Assembly (NCBI GenBank): GCA_017407835.1
Contig: JAFQVV010000006.1
Location: forward strand, 16,513 to 80,512
From: Clostridia bacterium
GTDB lineage: Bacteria > Bacillota > Clostridia > Oscillospirales > CAG-272
DNA length: 64,000 bases
Direction of reading: 5' to 3'
Shown here: piece after piece, positions 50,196-59,087 of the stretch
How positions within the stretch are numbered: position 1 is the first letter of the stretch
Layout of the letters: each line of letters opens with the position of its first letter
Translations under genes and position numbers: made by a program
Notes under the pieces: model-generated
Told to the model about the DNA's origin: nothing
Database searches by the model: none
What the model saw: the letters and a program-made list of their open reading frames with translations, nothing else

Positions 50196-51460
50196 TCCGT
50201 ACCCTCATGCCGGGGCGGGTCTGCCGGGGAAGCCTCCCCGCTATCCCCTCCAAATCGGATGCCCACCGCCTGCTCCTCTGCGCGGCACTGGCCGACGCCC
50301 CCACCGAGATCGAGGTAGGTAAGGGAGAGCTTTCGGCCGATATTCACGCCACCATGGCCTGCATTCGGGTGCTGGGGGGAGATGTGACTGCGGAGGGCGA
50401 GATCCTTCGGGTTACGCCCATCAGATTTTCAAAGAGTAATGAGTCCATCCTCTGCAACTGCGGGGAAAGCGGCTCAACCGCCCGTTTTCTGCTCCCCATC
50501 GCCGCCGCGGCCGGGCACATCACCCCCATCACTCTGTCGGGGCACGGCCGCCTGCCCCTGCGCCCCTTTGCGCCGCTGTGCGATGCACTCCGTGCCCGGG
50601 GCGCTGACATCTACCGCGACCTGCTTCCCATCACCGTCCGCGGGGGACTGCAGGCAGGGGAGTTCACCATCGCGGGAAACATCAGCTCCCAGTATATCAC
50701 GGGGCTTCTTCTTGCCCTGCCCCTGCTGGAAGGGGACAGCCGCATCACCCTCACCACACCCCTGGAATCCCGGGGCTATGTGGACATGACCCTCTCCACC
50801 CTGGCCCGGTTCGGCATCCATGTCAAGGCCGATGCGGCCGGCTGGAAGGTCCCTGCCGCCCCCTACCGATCCCCCGGCCGCATCACCGCCGATGGCGACT
50901 GGTCGAACGCCGCCTTCTGGCTTTGCGCCGGCGCGGTCAGCGCACCAATGACGGTCACGGGTCTATCGTCGGGAAGCCGGCAGGGCGACCGCCGCATCAC
51001 CGATATTCTTGCCGCCTTCGGCGCCCGGGTCACAGTGGGTGGCGATGCCGTCACCGTCTCTCCCGCCCCTCTGCGAGGTGTCACCCTGTCAGTGGCCGAC
51101 ATTCCCGACCTCGTCCCCATTCTGGCGGTAGTTGCCGCCGCGGCGAAGGGAGAGACCCGCTTCATCGACGCCGGCCGACTTCGCCTCAAGGAAAGCGACC
51201 GACTGGCCACCGTCTCGGCCATGATCTGCGCCCTGGGCGGCGACGCCGACATTGACGGCGACACCCTCATCATCCGGGGCGGAAAGCCCCTCTGCGGGGG
51301 CACCGTGGACAGCGCCAACGACCACCGCATTGCCATGTCGGCCGCCGTGGCCGCCCTGCTCTGTACCGGAACCGTGGAGCTGCAGGGTGCCGAGGCTGTG
51401 GAAAAATCCTACCCCGCCTTCTGGACCGACTATGACCGGCTGAGCGGTGAACAAATTTGA
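50192..51460 (+). CDS. aroA: 5-enolpyruvylshikimate-3-phosphate synthase
   Basis: Adds enolpyruvate to shikimate 3-phosphate. 422 residues. Substrate-binding motifs: GSLPAIPSKSDAHRLLLCAAL at the N-terminus, CGESGSTARFLLPIAAA and DGDWSNAAFWLCAGAV in the middle, DIPDLVPILAVVAAAAKGET, RLRLKESDRL, and NDHRIAMSAAVAALL. The GNCGTT-type region of the family appears as NCGESGST, the class more often found in Firmicutes and frequently less glyphosate-sensitive, which is an inference. The start overlaps the aroB stop by 4 nt. Confidence 0.95.
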   Translation: MIRTLMPGRVCRGSLPAIPSKSDAHRLLLCAALADAPTEIEVGKGELSADIHATMACIRVLGGDVTAEGEILRVTPIRFSKSNESILCNCGESGSTARFLLPIAAAAGHITPITLSGHGRLPLRPFAPLCDALRARGADIYRDLLPITVRGGLQAGEFTIAGNISSQYITGLLLALPLLEGDSRITLTTPLESRGYVDMTLSTLARFGIHVKADAAGWKVPAAPYRSPGRITADGDWSNAAFWLCAGAVSAPMTVTGLSSGSRQGDRRITDILAAFGARVTVGGDAVTVSPAPLRGVTLSVADIPDLVPILAVVAAAAKGETRFIDAGRLRLKESDRLATVSAMICALGGDADIDGDTLIIRGGKPLCGGTVDSANDHRIAMSAAVAALLCTGTVELQGAEAVEKSYPAFWTDYDRLSGEQI

Positions 51461-51497
51461 CAATTACGATGCATCTGCGGATGCAGAAAGGATCATA

Positions 51498-52598
51498 ATG
51501 AGCAGTCAATTCGGACATCAGCTGAAGATCAGCATATTCGGGCAATCCCACTCCGCCGGCATCGGTGTAGTCATCGATGGCCTGCCTGCAGGGGAACCCA
51601 TTGACTTAGAGCAAATCGCCGCCTTCATGGCGCGCCGCGCACCGGGCAACAGCCCTGCCTCCACGGCACGCAAGGAAGCCGACACACCGCAGATTCTCTC
51701 AGGGCTTTTCGAAGGACGCACCTGCGGTGCCCCTCTCGCCGCCGTCATTGCCAATACCGACACGCGATCGGGGGATTACGCCGCAATCGCCGATATGCCC
51801 CGTCCCGCACACGCCGATTATACCGCCCACGTCAAATACGGCGGTGCCAATGATGTCCGCGGCGGGGGGCATTTCTCGGGTCGTCTCACCGCGCCCCTCT
51901 GCTTTGCCGGCGCGGTCTGCGCACAGATTCTCGCCAGACGAGGCGTCACCATCGGTGCGCACGCCGCAACCATCGGCACAACCTTCGACGAAAGCTTTGA
52001 TCCAGTCGCTGTGACAGCGGACGAGCTTCGCGCAATCGCACCAAAGCCCTTCCCTACCATCTCGGATGCATCGGCCGAAGCGATGCTGGCCGAGATCGCC
52101 GAGGCAAAAGCGAGGGGCGATTCGATGGGGGGCGTGATCGAATGCTTTGCGGTCGGTCTACCCGTGGGACTTGGCGAGCCGATGTTCGGCGGCGTTGAGG
52201 GACGGATCGCCGAGGCCGTCTTCGGCATTCCCGCCGTCAAGGGGCTGGAGTTCGGTTCGGGCTTTTACGGCTCAACCCTCTGCGGCTCGGAGAACAATGA
52301 TCCCTTCCGTACCGAAAACGGGCGCATTGTCACCGAAACCAACAACCACGGCGGCATCCTCGGCGGCATCACCTCGGGTATGCCCCTCGTTCTGCGCGCC
52401 GCCATTAAACCCACCCCCACACTGATGCAGGAGCAGCAGACAATCAGCTTCTCCCGCGGTGAGAACGCGATTCTCCCGCCCAAAGGACGCCACGATCCCT
52501 GCATCGTTCCCCGCGCCGTCCCCGTCATCGAAGCCGCCGTTGCCGCTGTTCTGCTCGATCTGTGGCTTGAGTCGGGCAGTTTCCCGAAAGGAGCATAA
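51498..52598 (+). CDS. aroC: Chorismate synthase
   Basis: Converts EPSP to chorismate with reduced FMN. 366 residues, normal length. Signatures: GHQLKISIFGQSHSAGIGVVI near the start, RRAPGNSPASTARKEAD, GGHFSGRLTAPLCFAGAV, LEFGSGFYG, NNHGGILGGITSGMPLVLRAAIKPTPT and GRHDPCIVPRAVPV. The start at 51498 follows AAAGGATCATA. It lies 37 nt after aroA and 5 nt before pheA. Confidence 0.96.
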   Translation: MSSQFGHQLKISIFGQSHSAGIGVVIDGLPAGEPIDLEQIAAFMARRAPGNSPASTARKEADTPQILSGLFEGRTCGAPLAAVIANTDTRSGDYAAIADMPRPAHADYTAHVKYGGANDVRGGGHFSGRLTAPLCFAGAVCAQILARRGVTIGAHAATIGTTFDESFDPVAVTADELRAIAPKPFPTISDASAEAMLAEIAEAKARGDSMGGVIECFAVGLPVGLGEPMFGGVEGRIAEAVFGIPAVKGLEFGSGFYGSTLCGSENNDPFRTENGRIVTETNNHGGILGGITSGMPLVLRAAIKPTPTLMQEQQTISFSRGENAILPPKGRHDPCIVPRAVPVIEAAVAAVLLDLWLESGSFPKGA

Positions 52599-52603
52599 TC
52601 CTC

Positions 52604-53758
52604 ATGTCGGATAAACCCATCGATCTTTCTGTTCTCCGCACGCGCATCAATGCCATTGATGGCGAGCTGCGGGCACTTTTCCTTGAGCGGATGGACATCG
52701 CCGCCGATGTCGCCGAATACAAGCGTTCGGTGGGCATGGCTGTGCTCGATCCCGCGCGCGAGCAGGCAATTCTCGACCATCTTTGTATCGGTCTTGACGC
52801 CGCTTACGCCGAGGCGGTCGCAAGCCTGTGGAAACAGATTTTTGAGCTGTCCCGCGGTTATCAGCACCGCCTGCTGGAGAGAGATACCTGCCCACAGGCA
52901 TCTGCCCTCCGTCAGCACATCGCCGCGCAGAGCGAATTGCCTTCCCACGCATCTGTCGCCTGCCAGGGACGGCAGGGAGCATATGCCCACCGTGCCGCCG
53001 AAGCAATCTTCACCTCCCCCGATGTTACCTTTTTCCCCGATTGGAGCGCCGTCACCGATGCCGTGCTTGACGGGCGGTGCGACTACGGTGTGCTGCCCAT
53101 AGAAAACAGCACACGCGGCTCGGTCAGTGCCGTTTATGAGCTGCTCCGTTCGCGTAAAGTACATATTGTACGCGGATGCCGACTTGCTATTCGTCATGCG
53201 CTCCTCGGGCTTCCGGGGGCAAAGCTCTCCGATATTCGCGAGGTTCGCTCACACGAGCAAGCGCTCGGACAGTGCGCAGGATGGCTGGATACCCATCCCA
53301 CCATGACGCGGGTAACAGCGCCCAATACCGCCATGGCGGCCGAAGCGGTCGCGCAGGCGGGACGCCGTGATCTTGCAGCCATCGCCTCCCCCGACTGTGC
53401 AGAACTGTACGGCCTTGAGGTGCTGGTGAATGACGTCACCGACTGCGGCTTCAACTATACACGCTTCGTTTGCATCGCCCGTGAACCTTCGGTCACCCCC
53501 GATGCTGACAAGCTCTCATTGATCGTCACCCTGCCCCACCGTTCGGGTTCCCTTGCCGCGCTGCTGGGACGCTTCGCCGCCCGCGGACTGAATCTGACCA
53601 AGCTGGAATCTTCTCCCATCGCCGATCGCGACTTTGAATTTATGTTCTGCATCGATCTTGACGCGCCAAACATCGAAATCCTGCCGGGACTGCTCGATGA
53701 TTTGGACGATCAGGTTGAGTCGATGACGGTACTCGGTCTCTATCACGAGCAAAAATAA
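52604..53758 (+). CDS. pheA: Bifunctional chorismate mutase/prephenate dehydratase (P-protein)
   Basis: Makes phenylpyruvate from chorismate. 384 residues: an AroQ-type mutase domain (1-90, LRTRINAIDGELRALFLERM), a prephenate dehydratase domain (about 105-290, with VACQGRQGAYAHRAAE, LPIENSTRGSV, SHEQALGQC and NYTRFVCIA) and a C-terminal ACT domain (about 300-380) carrying GSLAALL and NLTKLESSP, the Phe-binding motifs. Feedback inhibition by Phe is therefore expected. Its presence in the operon supports Phe as the signal read by the leader peptide. Ribosome-binding site AAAGGAGCATAAT. Confidence 0.95.
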   Translation: MSDKPIDLSVLRTRINAIDGELRALFLERMDIAADVAEYKRSVGMAVLDPAREQAILDHLCIGLDAAYAEAVASLWKQIFELSRGYQHRLLERDTCPQASALRQHIAAQSELPSHASVACQGRQGAYAHRAAEAIFTSPDVTFFPDWSAVTDAVLDGRCDYGVLPIENSTRGSVSAVYELLRSRKVHIVRGCRLAIRHALLGLPGAKLSDIREVRSHEQALGQCAGWLDTHPTMTRVTAPNTAMAAEAVAQAGRRDLAAIASPDCAELYGLEVLVNDVTDCGFNYTRFVCIAREPSVTPDADKLSLIVTLPHRSGSLAALLGRFAARGLNLTKLESSPIADRDFEFMFCIDLDAPNIEILPGLLDDLDDQVESMTVLGLYHEQK

Positions 53759-53783
53759 AATCACCTCATCAAAGGAAAATGCC

Positions 53784-55025
53784 ATGTCTGAAAAGATGTT
53801 TTACCTGCTCGGCAATCCGCTGGGGCACAGCTGGTCGGTACCCATTCACAACCGTCTCGCCGATTATTCGTATCAGCTTCGCCTCACCACGCCCGAAGAG
53901 CTGGATAGTTTCTTGCGCGAACGGGATTTCGGCGGACTCAACGTCACTATTCCCCACAAAAAAGCTGTCATTCCCTATTGCGACGAGCTGACAGACACCG
54001 CGCAGAAAATCGGTGCCGTCAACACCGTCTATTTTGCCGACGGACGCATGATCGGCCACAACACCGACTATGCGGGCTTCGCCTATCTGGCACGGCGGGC
54101 GGGCATTTCTTTCGCCGGACGCCGTGTGTATATTCTCGGCAGCGGCGGAACTTCTCTCACCGCACGGGCTGTCGCCGAGGACGAAGGTGCGGCCGCCGTC
54201 ACGGTTGTCTCGCGCAGCGGGGACTTTGGCTATGACGATCTTTATGCCGCACACGGTGAGTTTATCCTCATCAATACCACCCCCGTTGGGATGTACCCCC
54301 ACACCGATGCCTGCCCCGTTGATCTCGATCGGCTGCCCGACTGCCGCGGCGTGCTGGATGTTGTCTACAACCCCCGCCGCACACGCCTCGTACAGGCTGC
54401 GCTTGAGCGCGGAATTCCCGCGGCCGGCGGGCTTGCTATGCTGGTTGCGCAGGCGGCGTATGCATCCGAAAAATTTGCAGGGCGACAGGTCAGCGAGGAT
54501 GCCATCGAAACCACCCTCGCCGCCATTACACAGGAATGTGCAAATATTGTGCTCATCGGTATGCCGGGATGCGGAAAATCCACGGTCGGGCGCTGCCTTG
54601 CCGAGCTGACCGGACGGGAGCTGATCGATACCGATGCCCGCATTGAGGAACGCGCTGGCAAGCCCATTCCGCAAATTTTCGCCGAGGACGGCGAAGCTGC
54701 ATTCCGTGCCCTGGAAGCAGACGTCATCGCCGAGCTCGGACGTGAGCGCGGTCTGATCATTGCCTGCGGCGGCGGTGCGGTGCTCAAGCCCGAAAACCGC
54801 ATTGCGCTGCGGCAGAACGGGCGCATCTATTGTTTGCGGCGCCCGCTTGAACTGTTGGAAACGAAAGGACGTCCCCTCTCGGGAAATCTCGAAAAAATGC
54901 GTGCACTTGAATCGGTTCGTGCGCCCATTTACCGCGAAATGACCGATTTGTCGGTCGAGAATATTACCACTCCCGCCGATGCCGCAGCAGCGATTTGGAA
55001 AGATTTTCTCCAAGATGTCAATTAA
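53784..55025 (+). CDS. aroE-aroK: Fused shikimate dehydrogenase-shikimate kinase
   Basis: 413 residues with two pathway activities. The N-terminal half (1-250) is AroE: GNPLGHSWSVPIHN, NVTIPHKK with the catalytic Lys, HNTDYAGF, the NADPH loop ILGSGGTSLTARAVA and NTTPVGM. The C-terminal half (about 255-413) is AroK: P-loop LIGMPGCGKSTVG, DTDARIE, ACGGGAV and GRPL. The substitution GNPLGHSWS for the common GxPxxHSxS is mild. These two steps flank the shikimate pool, so fusion may channel it. Last gene of the operon; aroD is missing. Confidence 0.95.
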   Translation: MSEKMFYLLGNPLGHSWSVPIHNRLADYSYQLRLTTPEELDSFLRERDFGGLNVTIPHKKAVIPYCDELTDTAQKIGAVNTVYFADGRMIGHNTDYAGFAYLARRAGISFAGRRVYILGSGGTSLTARAVAEDEGAAAVTVVSRSGDFGYDDLYAAHGEFILINTTPVGMYPHTDACPVDLDRLPDCRGVLDVVYNPRRTRLVQAALERGIPAAGGLAMLVAQAAYASEKFAGRQVSEDAIETTLAAITQECANIVLIGMPGCGKSTVGRCLAELTGRELIDTDARIEERAGKPIPQIFAEDGEAAFRALEADVIAELGRERGLIIACGGGAVLKPENRIALRQNGRIYCLRRPLELLETKGRPLSGNLEKMRALESVRAPIYREMTDLSVENITTPADAAAAIWKDFLQDVN

Positions 55026-55035
55026 ACTTTATTTT

Positions 55036-55082
55036 CCTCAATTTCATTGTGCAATTCGTTCAATGAAATTGAGGGTTTTTTG
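55036..55082 (+). terminator. Terminator of the aro operon
   Basis: CCTCAATTTCATTG / CAATGAAATTGAGG with an 11-nt loop, followed by GTTTTTTG. Confidence 0.92.
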
Positions 55083-55169
55083 TCCAAATTATCTATATCA
55101 TGATAGGGGGTTTTTATGCTATAATTGGTTCAAAGCGATATGGTTCCATTATACATGTGGAGGGCAGCG

Positions 55170-56219
55170 ATGAAAAACTCTTTTTCTGCATCAGCCGTTG
55201 CTGAAGCGCTTGGTGTTTCCATCAATACCGTTTACCGTGCCATCAATCACAGTGGCTTGGTTAAATCCACTACCCAACAGCGTATTCTCGACTACATCCG
55301 TGAGCATTATCCAGAGCATCGCATCGGCGCACACCATACGGGAACACGCACCATCACCGTCATGACGCAGATCAAACCCAAATATTATTGGCAGACTTCG
55401 ATTGACGAAATGCGTGCCGTGCTGGAGGATTATCCGTCGGGTGCACTTCGGCTGCGTACAGTTTTTTATTCGGGTGTGCGCAACGAAAATGCGCTCTGCG
55501 ACGCACTCTCCCAGCTCAATGCCCGCACAACCGATGCCCTGATCGTTGTGCCGGTCCGCAGCGAAAAGGCCCGCCGCATCATTGAACAGCTTTCGACCGA
55601 AATTCCCGTGCTGATCTTCTGCGACTACGGAGACTACGGTGATCATTGCCTGTCTGTCCACGGCAACGGATGGCAGGAGGGTGAAGAAGCCGCGAATATG
55701 GTGACGCTCTCTTCGCTCAAAGCAAAGAATGTGCTTATCCTACGCAGTATGCACGACAGCAATTTGATCAATGACCGCATCGCGGGCTTCCGCGCACGGC
55801 TCGAAGACTGCCCCGGCTGCAGTATCGCAGGAGAACTTGACTTGAGTGATGTCGTCAACGGAGACTACAATTACCATTCCACCCTGCCCGCGATGATTGC
55901 GCGTCAGATTTCCGATTACTTTGCCGCCAATCCGCAGGCCGATATCAACTGCCTGTACATCCCCGATGGGCTGATCGCCCCGGTTTGTTCTGCGCAGATT
56001 AAACTCGGCCGCCCCGATCTCCGCTGTTTCGGTCACGAATTCAACGACACGGTACAGCGTTTCTTTGAAAGCGGCATCAAAGGCGGATCGGTACGCAGTG
56101 ATGTTTGCGCGCAAAGCCGTCTTGCCATTCGTCTGCTTGCCGAAAAATTGCTCTATGATCAAGAACCCGAGGAGCGAGAATTTATTACCCCCTTTGACTC
56201 TTATCTGATCGAAGAATAA
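55170..56219 (+). CDS. LacI-family transcriptional regulator
   Basis: 349 residues. N-terminal helix-turn-helix FSASAVAEALGVSINTVYRAI and hinge-like IREHYPEHRIG, followed by a periplasmic-binding-protein-like effector domain with GNGWQEGEEAANMV and NVLILRSMHDSN. The hinge helix lacks the strict consensus, so DNA binding may differ. It probably controls the carbohydrate locus that starts 70 nt downstream in the same orientation. Start at 55170 follows GGAGGGCAGCG. An extended -10 TGCTATAAT lies near 55120 without a clear -35. Confidence 0.86.
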   Translation: MKNSFSASAVAEALGVSINTVYRAINHSGLVKSTTQQRILDYIREHYPEHRIGAHHTGTRTITVMTQIKPKYYWQTSIDEMRAVLEDYPSGALRLRTVFYSGVRNENALCDALSQLNARTTDALIVVPVRSEKARRIIEQLSTEIPVLIFCDYGDYGDHCLSVHGNGWQEGEEAANMVTLSSLKAKNVLILRSMHDSNLINDRIAGFRARLEDCPGCSIAGELDLSDVVNGDYNYHSTLPAMIARQISDYFAANPQADINCLYIPDGLIAPVCSAQIKLGRPDLRCFGHEFNDTVQRFFESGIKGGSVRSDVCAQSRLAIRLLAEKLLYDQEPEEREFITPFDSYLIEE

Positions 56220-56289
56220 AACGAAAAAACCGTCTTTGTTCTCCTTATTATATTATCAGTAATTTATTTTTATCGAAAGGATATTCCCC

Positions 56290-57696
56290 ATGACACCTAA
56301 CGGTTCCGCAATTCGTGTCGGTCTTCTTCCGCTGTATGTTGCACTCTATGACGAGTCGGTTCCCTTCCTTCGTCCCATCGTAGAGGCATACTATGCTGAA
56401 GCGGCAGATGCATTGACCAAAAAAGGTCTTGACGTCATGCGTGTTCCTGTTTGCCGTCTCAAAGACGAATTCGCCGAGGCAATTCGTGCTTTTGAGGCAG
56501 CGGGCGTTGACTGCATCATCTCTCTCCACCTCGCATACTCCCCCTCCCTTGAATCTGCCGAGGTTGTGGCTGCGACCAAGCTCCCACTCATCGTGCTCGA
56601 TTCGACCGAAGCTTTCCGCTTCTCCCATCCCGATGAAATCCTCGCCAACCATGGTATCCACGGCGTGATGGACTTCTGCAACCTGCTCCGCCGCTACAAG
56701 AAGGACTATGCTATCGCCGCAGGTCACCTCTCCGAGGAAGGTCTGGTTGACCGCGTGGTTGAGCTGGCAAAGAGTGCTGTGGCCGCAGGTGCCCTCAAGG
56801 GAATGCGCGTTGCCTCCATCGGCGGTTCTTTCGCCGGCATGGGCGACTTCGTTGTCACCGATGAGGAGCTGGCTGCGTTCGGCATTGAGGTTGTTCGCCC
56901 CGCAGAGGGTGCCCTGGCCGCCTGCCGCGCTGCCGTCACCGATGCCGAAATTCAGGCAGAGATGGCTGCTGATCTCGCCGAGGGCGTACGCCTGCCCGGT
57001 GATTACGGCAACTTCTCCCCCGAGATCCACGCCCGTTCCACCCGCGACTCTCTGGCTCTGCGCCGCTGGCTCAACGAGGAGAAGATCGACGCCTTCAGCG
57101 TGAACTTCCCCATGGTTGACAAGACCGGACTGCGCACCATGCCTTTCATGGAGACCTGCCGTGCCATGGCCCGCGGCCTTGGCTACGCCGGTGAGGGTGA
57201 TATTCTCACCGCCGCATTCTGTGGTGCTCTCCGCCGCGGCTTTACCTCCACCACCTTCGTGGAACCCTTCTGCCCCGACTGGTCGGACAACCGCATTCTG
57301 CTCAGCCACATGGGCGAGGTCAACTACGGCTGCATCGATGGTCCCATCGAGCTGACCGAGTTTGAGTTTGTTTACGGCACCGCCGAGAATCCCGTTGTTG
57401 GCTTTGCCCATATGCGCGCCGGTGAGGCAGTTTACATCAACATTTACAATGACGGCGACGGCTTCAATATGCTGCTCTCCCCCGTCACCATGGAGCATCC
57501 CGCAGGCGAAGACGCCTTTGCCGGCAAGATCCGCGGCTGGATGCGCCCCAAGATGCCCCTCGGCCGCTTCCTTGAGGGCCTGAGCGCAGTGGGTGCTACC
57601 CACCACAGCATCCTGGTATACGACACCACCGTTGATGCATTGGCATACTTCGGCCGTCTCTGCGGTTTGAAGACATCTATCTTATCAATCAGTTAA
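56290..57696 (+). CDS. L-fucose/L-arabinose isomerase-like protein (paralogue 1)
   Basis: 468 residues. It has the FucI/AraA-like architecture: an N-terminal domain with VGLLPLYVALYDES, a substrate-sensing segment ISLHLAYSPSLES, the central NHGIHGVMDFCNLLRR, MRVASIGGSFAGMGDF and a beta-rich C-terminal domain. The similarity is at family level; metal-ligand Glu/Asp/His residues of FucI are not unequivocally identifiable, so it may have a different sugar or cyclitol substrate. About half of its residues match the gene at 63449 over the region visible. Ribosome-binding site AAAGGATATTCCCC. First gene after the regulator. Confidence 0.78.
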   Translation: MTPNGSAIRVGLLPLYVALYDESVPFLRPIVEAYYAEAADALTKKGLDVMRVPVCRLKDEFAEAIRAFEAAGVDCIISLHLAYSPSLESAEVVAATKLPLIVLDSTEAFRFSHPDEILANHGIHGVMDFCNLLRRYKKDYAIAAGHLSEEGLVDRVVELAKSAVAAGALKGMRVASIGGSFAGMGDFVVTDEELAAFGIEVVRPAEGALAACRAAVTDAEIQAEMAADLAEGVRLPGDYGNFSPEIHARSTRDSLALRRWLNEEKIDAFSVNFPMVDKTGLRTMPFMETCRAMARGLGYAGEGDILTAAFCGALRRGFTSTTFVEPFCPDWSDNRILLSHMGEVNYGCIDGPIELTEFEFVYGTAENPVVGFAHMRAGEAVYINIYNDGDGFNMLLSPVTMEHPAGEDAFAGKIRGWMRPKMPLGRFLEGLSAVGATHHSILVYDTTVDALAYFGRLCGLKTSILSIS

Positions 57697-57746
57697 CCGA
57701 GACTACAGGTTAACAAAATCTTTCCACATCCAAGGAGGAAACCATC

Positions 57747-58919
57747 ATGGAAGAAAAGAAAATCAGACTTGGCGTATTCGGCTGCTATCGCGGCAGTGCG
57801 ATCGCCGCTTGCGCAAAGATCGCCGGCGCTGAAATCGTAGCCGCCTGCGACTCCAACCCTAAGATGATTGAGCGCATCAAGCCCCATCTCGCTGAGGACG
57901 GCGTTATCTATGATAACTTTGATGAGTTCATCAACCACGAGATGGACGGCTGTATCGTCGCAAACTACTATTGCGAGCACGTTCCCTACGCCATCCGCCT
58001 GCTGGAGAAGGGCATTTCTGTTCTCTCCGAGTGCGCCGCTGCCATCACCATGGCACAGTGCGTAGAGCTCGTCCGCGCCGTTGAAGCAAGCTCCGCTAAG
58101 TACATGCTGGTTGAGAACTATCCCTTCTCGGCAGCCTGCCAGGAGCTGAAGCGCGTTTACCAGAGCGGTTCCATCGGCCGCGTGGTCTACGCCGAGGGTG
58201 AGTACGTTCACCCCATGTCGGTCAAGGAGCACACCAACTACGCGCCCACTCCCGAGCACTGGCGCAACCACATTCCCCCCACGTACTACAACACCCACTC
58301 CCTCGGCCCGATTATGCACGTGACTGAGGCGATGCCTGTCTGCATTTCTTCTCAGGCAGTTTCTCGCCCCGAGATCCACGAGGGCACCCTTGCGCAGAAC
58401 GACCCCTTCGCACTGATGATGTGCAAGATGTCCGACGGTTCGGTCATCTCCTTCTCGGCATGGGCACAGATGGGCGGCCACGGTCACTGGTACCGCGTCA
58501 ACGGCACCAAGGGCGCCGCTGAGATCACCCGTTACGATCCTAACCGTATCCGCGTTACCTACAACAGCTACGACCGTCCCGAGGATCAGCCCCGCGACTC
58601 GGTTTACGCTCCCGAATTCCCCTTCGATGCCGACAAGGCAAAGAAGTGCGGCCATGCAGGCGGCGACTACTACATCGCACATCAGTTCCTTGAAGTCATC
58701 GAAGGCAAGCGCGAGCCCTTCTTCGATGTTTACCGTGCAACCGCTATGGCTTGCTGCGGTATTCTCGGCTGGAGAAGCTGCATGGAGGGCGGTAAGGTTT
58801 ACCAGATTCCCGACTTCCGCCGCGAAGAGGACAGAAAGATGTACGAGAACGACCACATCTCTCCCTTCTGCAAAGAAGACGGCACCACCGATATTCCCGC
58901 TACTCTGGGCGAGAAGTAA
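57747..58919 (+). CDS. Gfo/Idh/MocA-family oxidoreductase
   Basis: 390 residues. N-terminal Rossmann region with GVFGCYRGSAIAACAKIAGAEIVAACDSN, where the usual GxGxxG is GCYRGS. The strand DGCIVANYYCEHVPYAIRLLEKGISVLSE corresponds to the family's EKP region but has SE instead of KP, an atypical catalytic Lys replacement that may mean changed chemistry. A C-terminal beta-sheet domain follows. Likely acts on the sugar handled by the neighbouring isomerase. 50 nt after it, AAGGAGG ribosome-binding site. Confidence 0.86.
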   Translation: MEEKKIRLGVFGCYRGSAIAACAKIAGAEIVAACDSNPKMIERIKPHLAEDGVIYDNFDEFINHEMDGCIVANYYCEHVPYAIRLLEKGISVLSECAAAITMAQCVELVRAVEASSAKYMLVENYPFSAACQELKRVYQSGSIGRVVYAEGEYVHPMSVKEHTNYAPTPEHWRNHIPPTYYNTHSLGPIMHVTEAMPVCISSQAVSRPEIHEGTLAQNDPFALMMCKMSDGSVISFSAWAQMGGHGHWYRVNGTKGAAEITRYDPNRIRVTYNSYDRPEDQPRDSVYAPEFPFDADKAKKCGHAGGDYYIAHQFLEVIEGKREPFFDVYRATAMACCGILGWRSCMEGGKVYQIPDFRREEDRKMYENDHISPFCKEDGTTDIPATLGEK

Positions 58920-58956
58920 TCGGCCAAGAAGTCTTTATCATTTTGATTGTTATCCC

Positions 58957-58989
58957 GAACGAACGGTCTCAGCATGAGACCGTTCGTTC
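58957..58989. repeat. Palindromic hairpins between oxidoreductase and solute-binding protein genes
   Basis: GAACGAACGGTCTCA-GCA-TGAGACCGTTCGTTC, 15-bp arms, immediately followed by CCCCGCG-TTTTTT-CGCGGGG (58989-59008) and CGAAAAAACGCG. These may stabilise the upstream mRNA or attenuate transcription into the next gene. Confidence 0.7.
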
Positions 58990-59087
58990 CCCGCGTTTTT
59001 TCGCGGGGGCGAAAAAACGCGTCGTACCACCGTTCTGTTGCCCCAATGGGCTAAAGATACCAAAAAATTTATACAAAGGAGAACATC

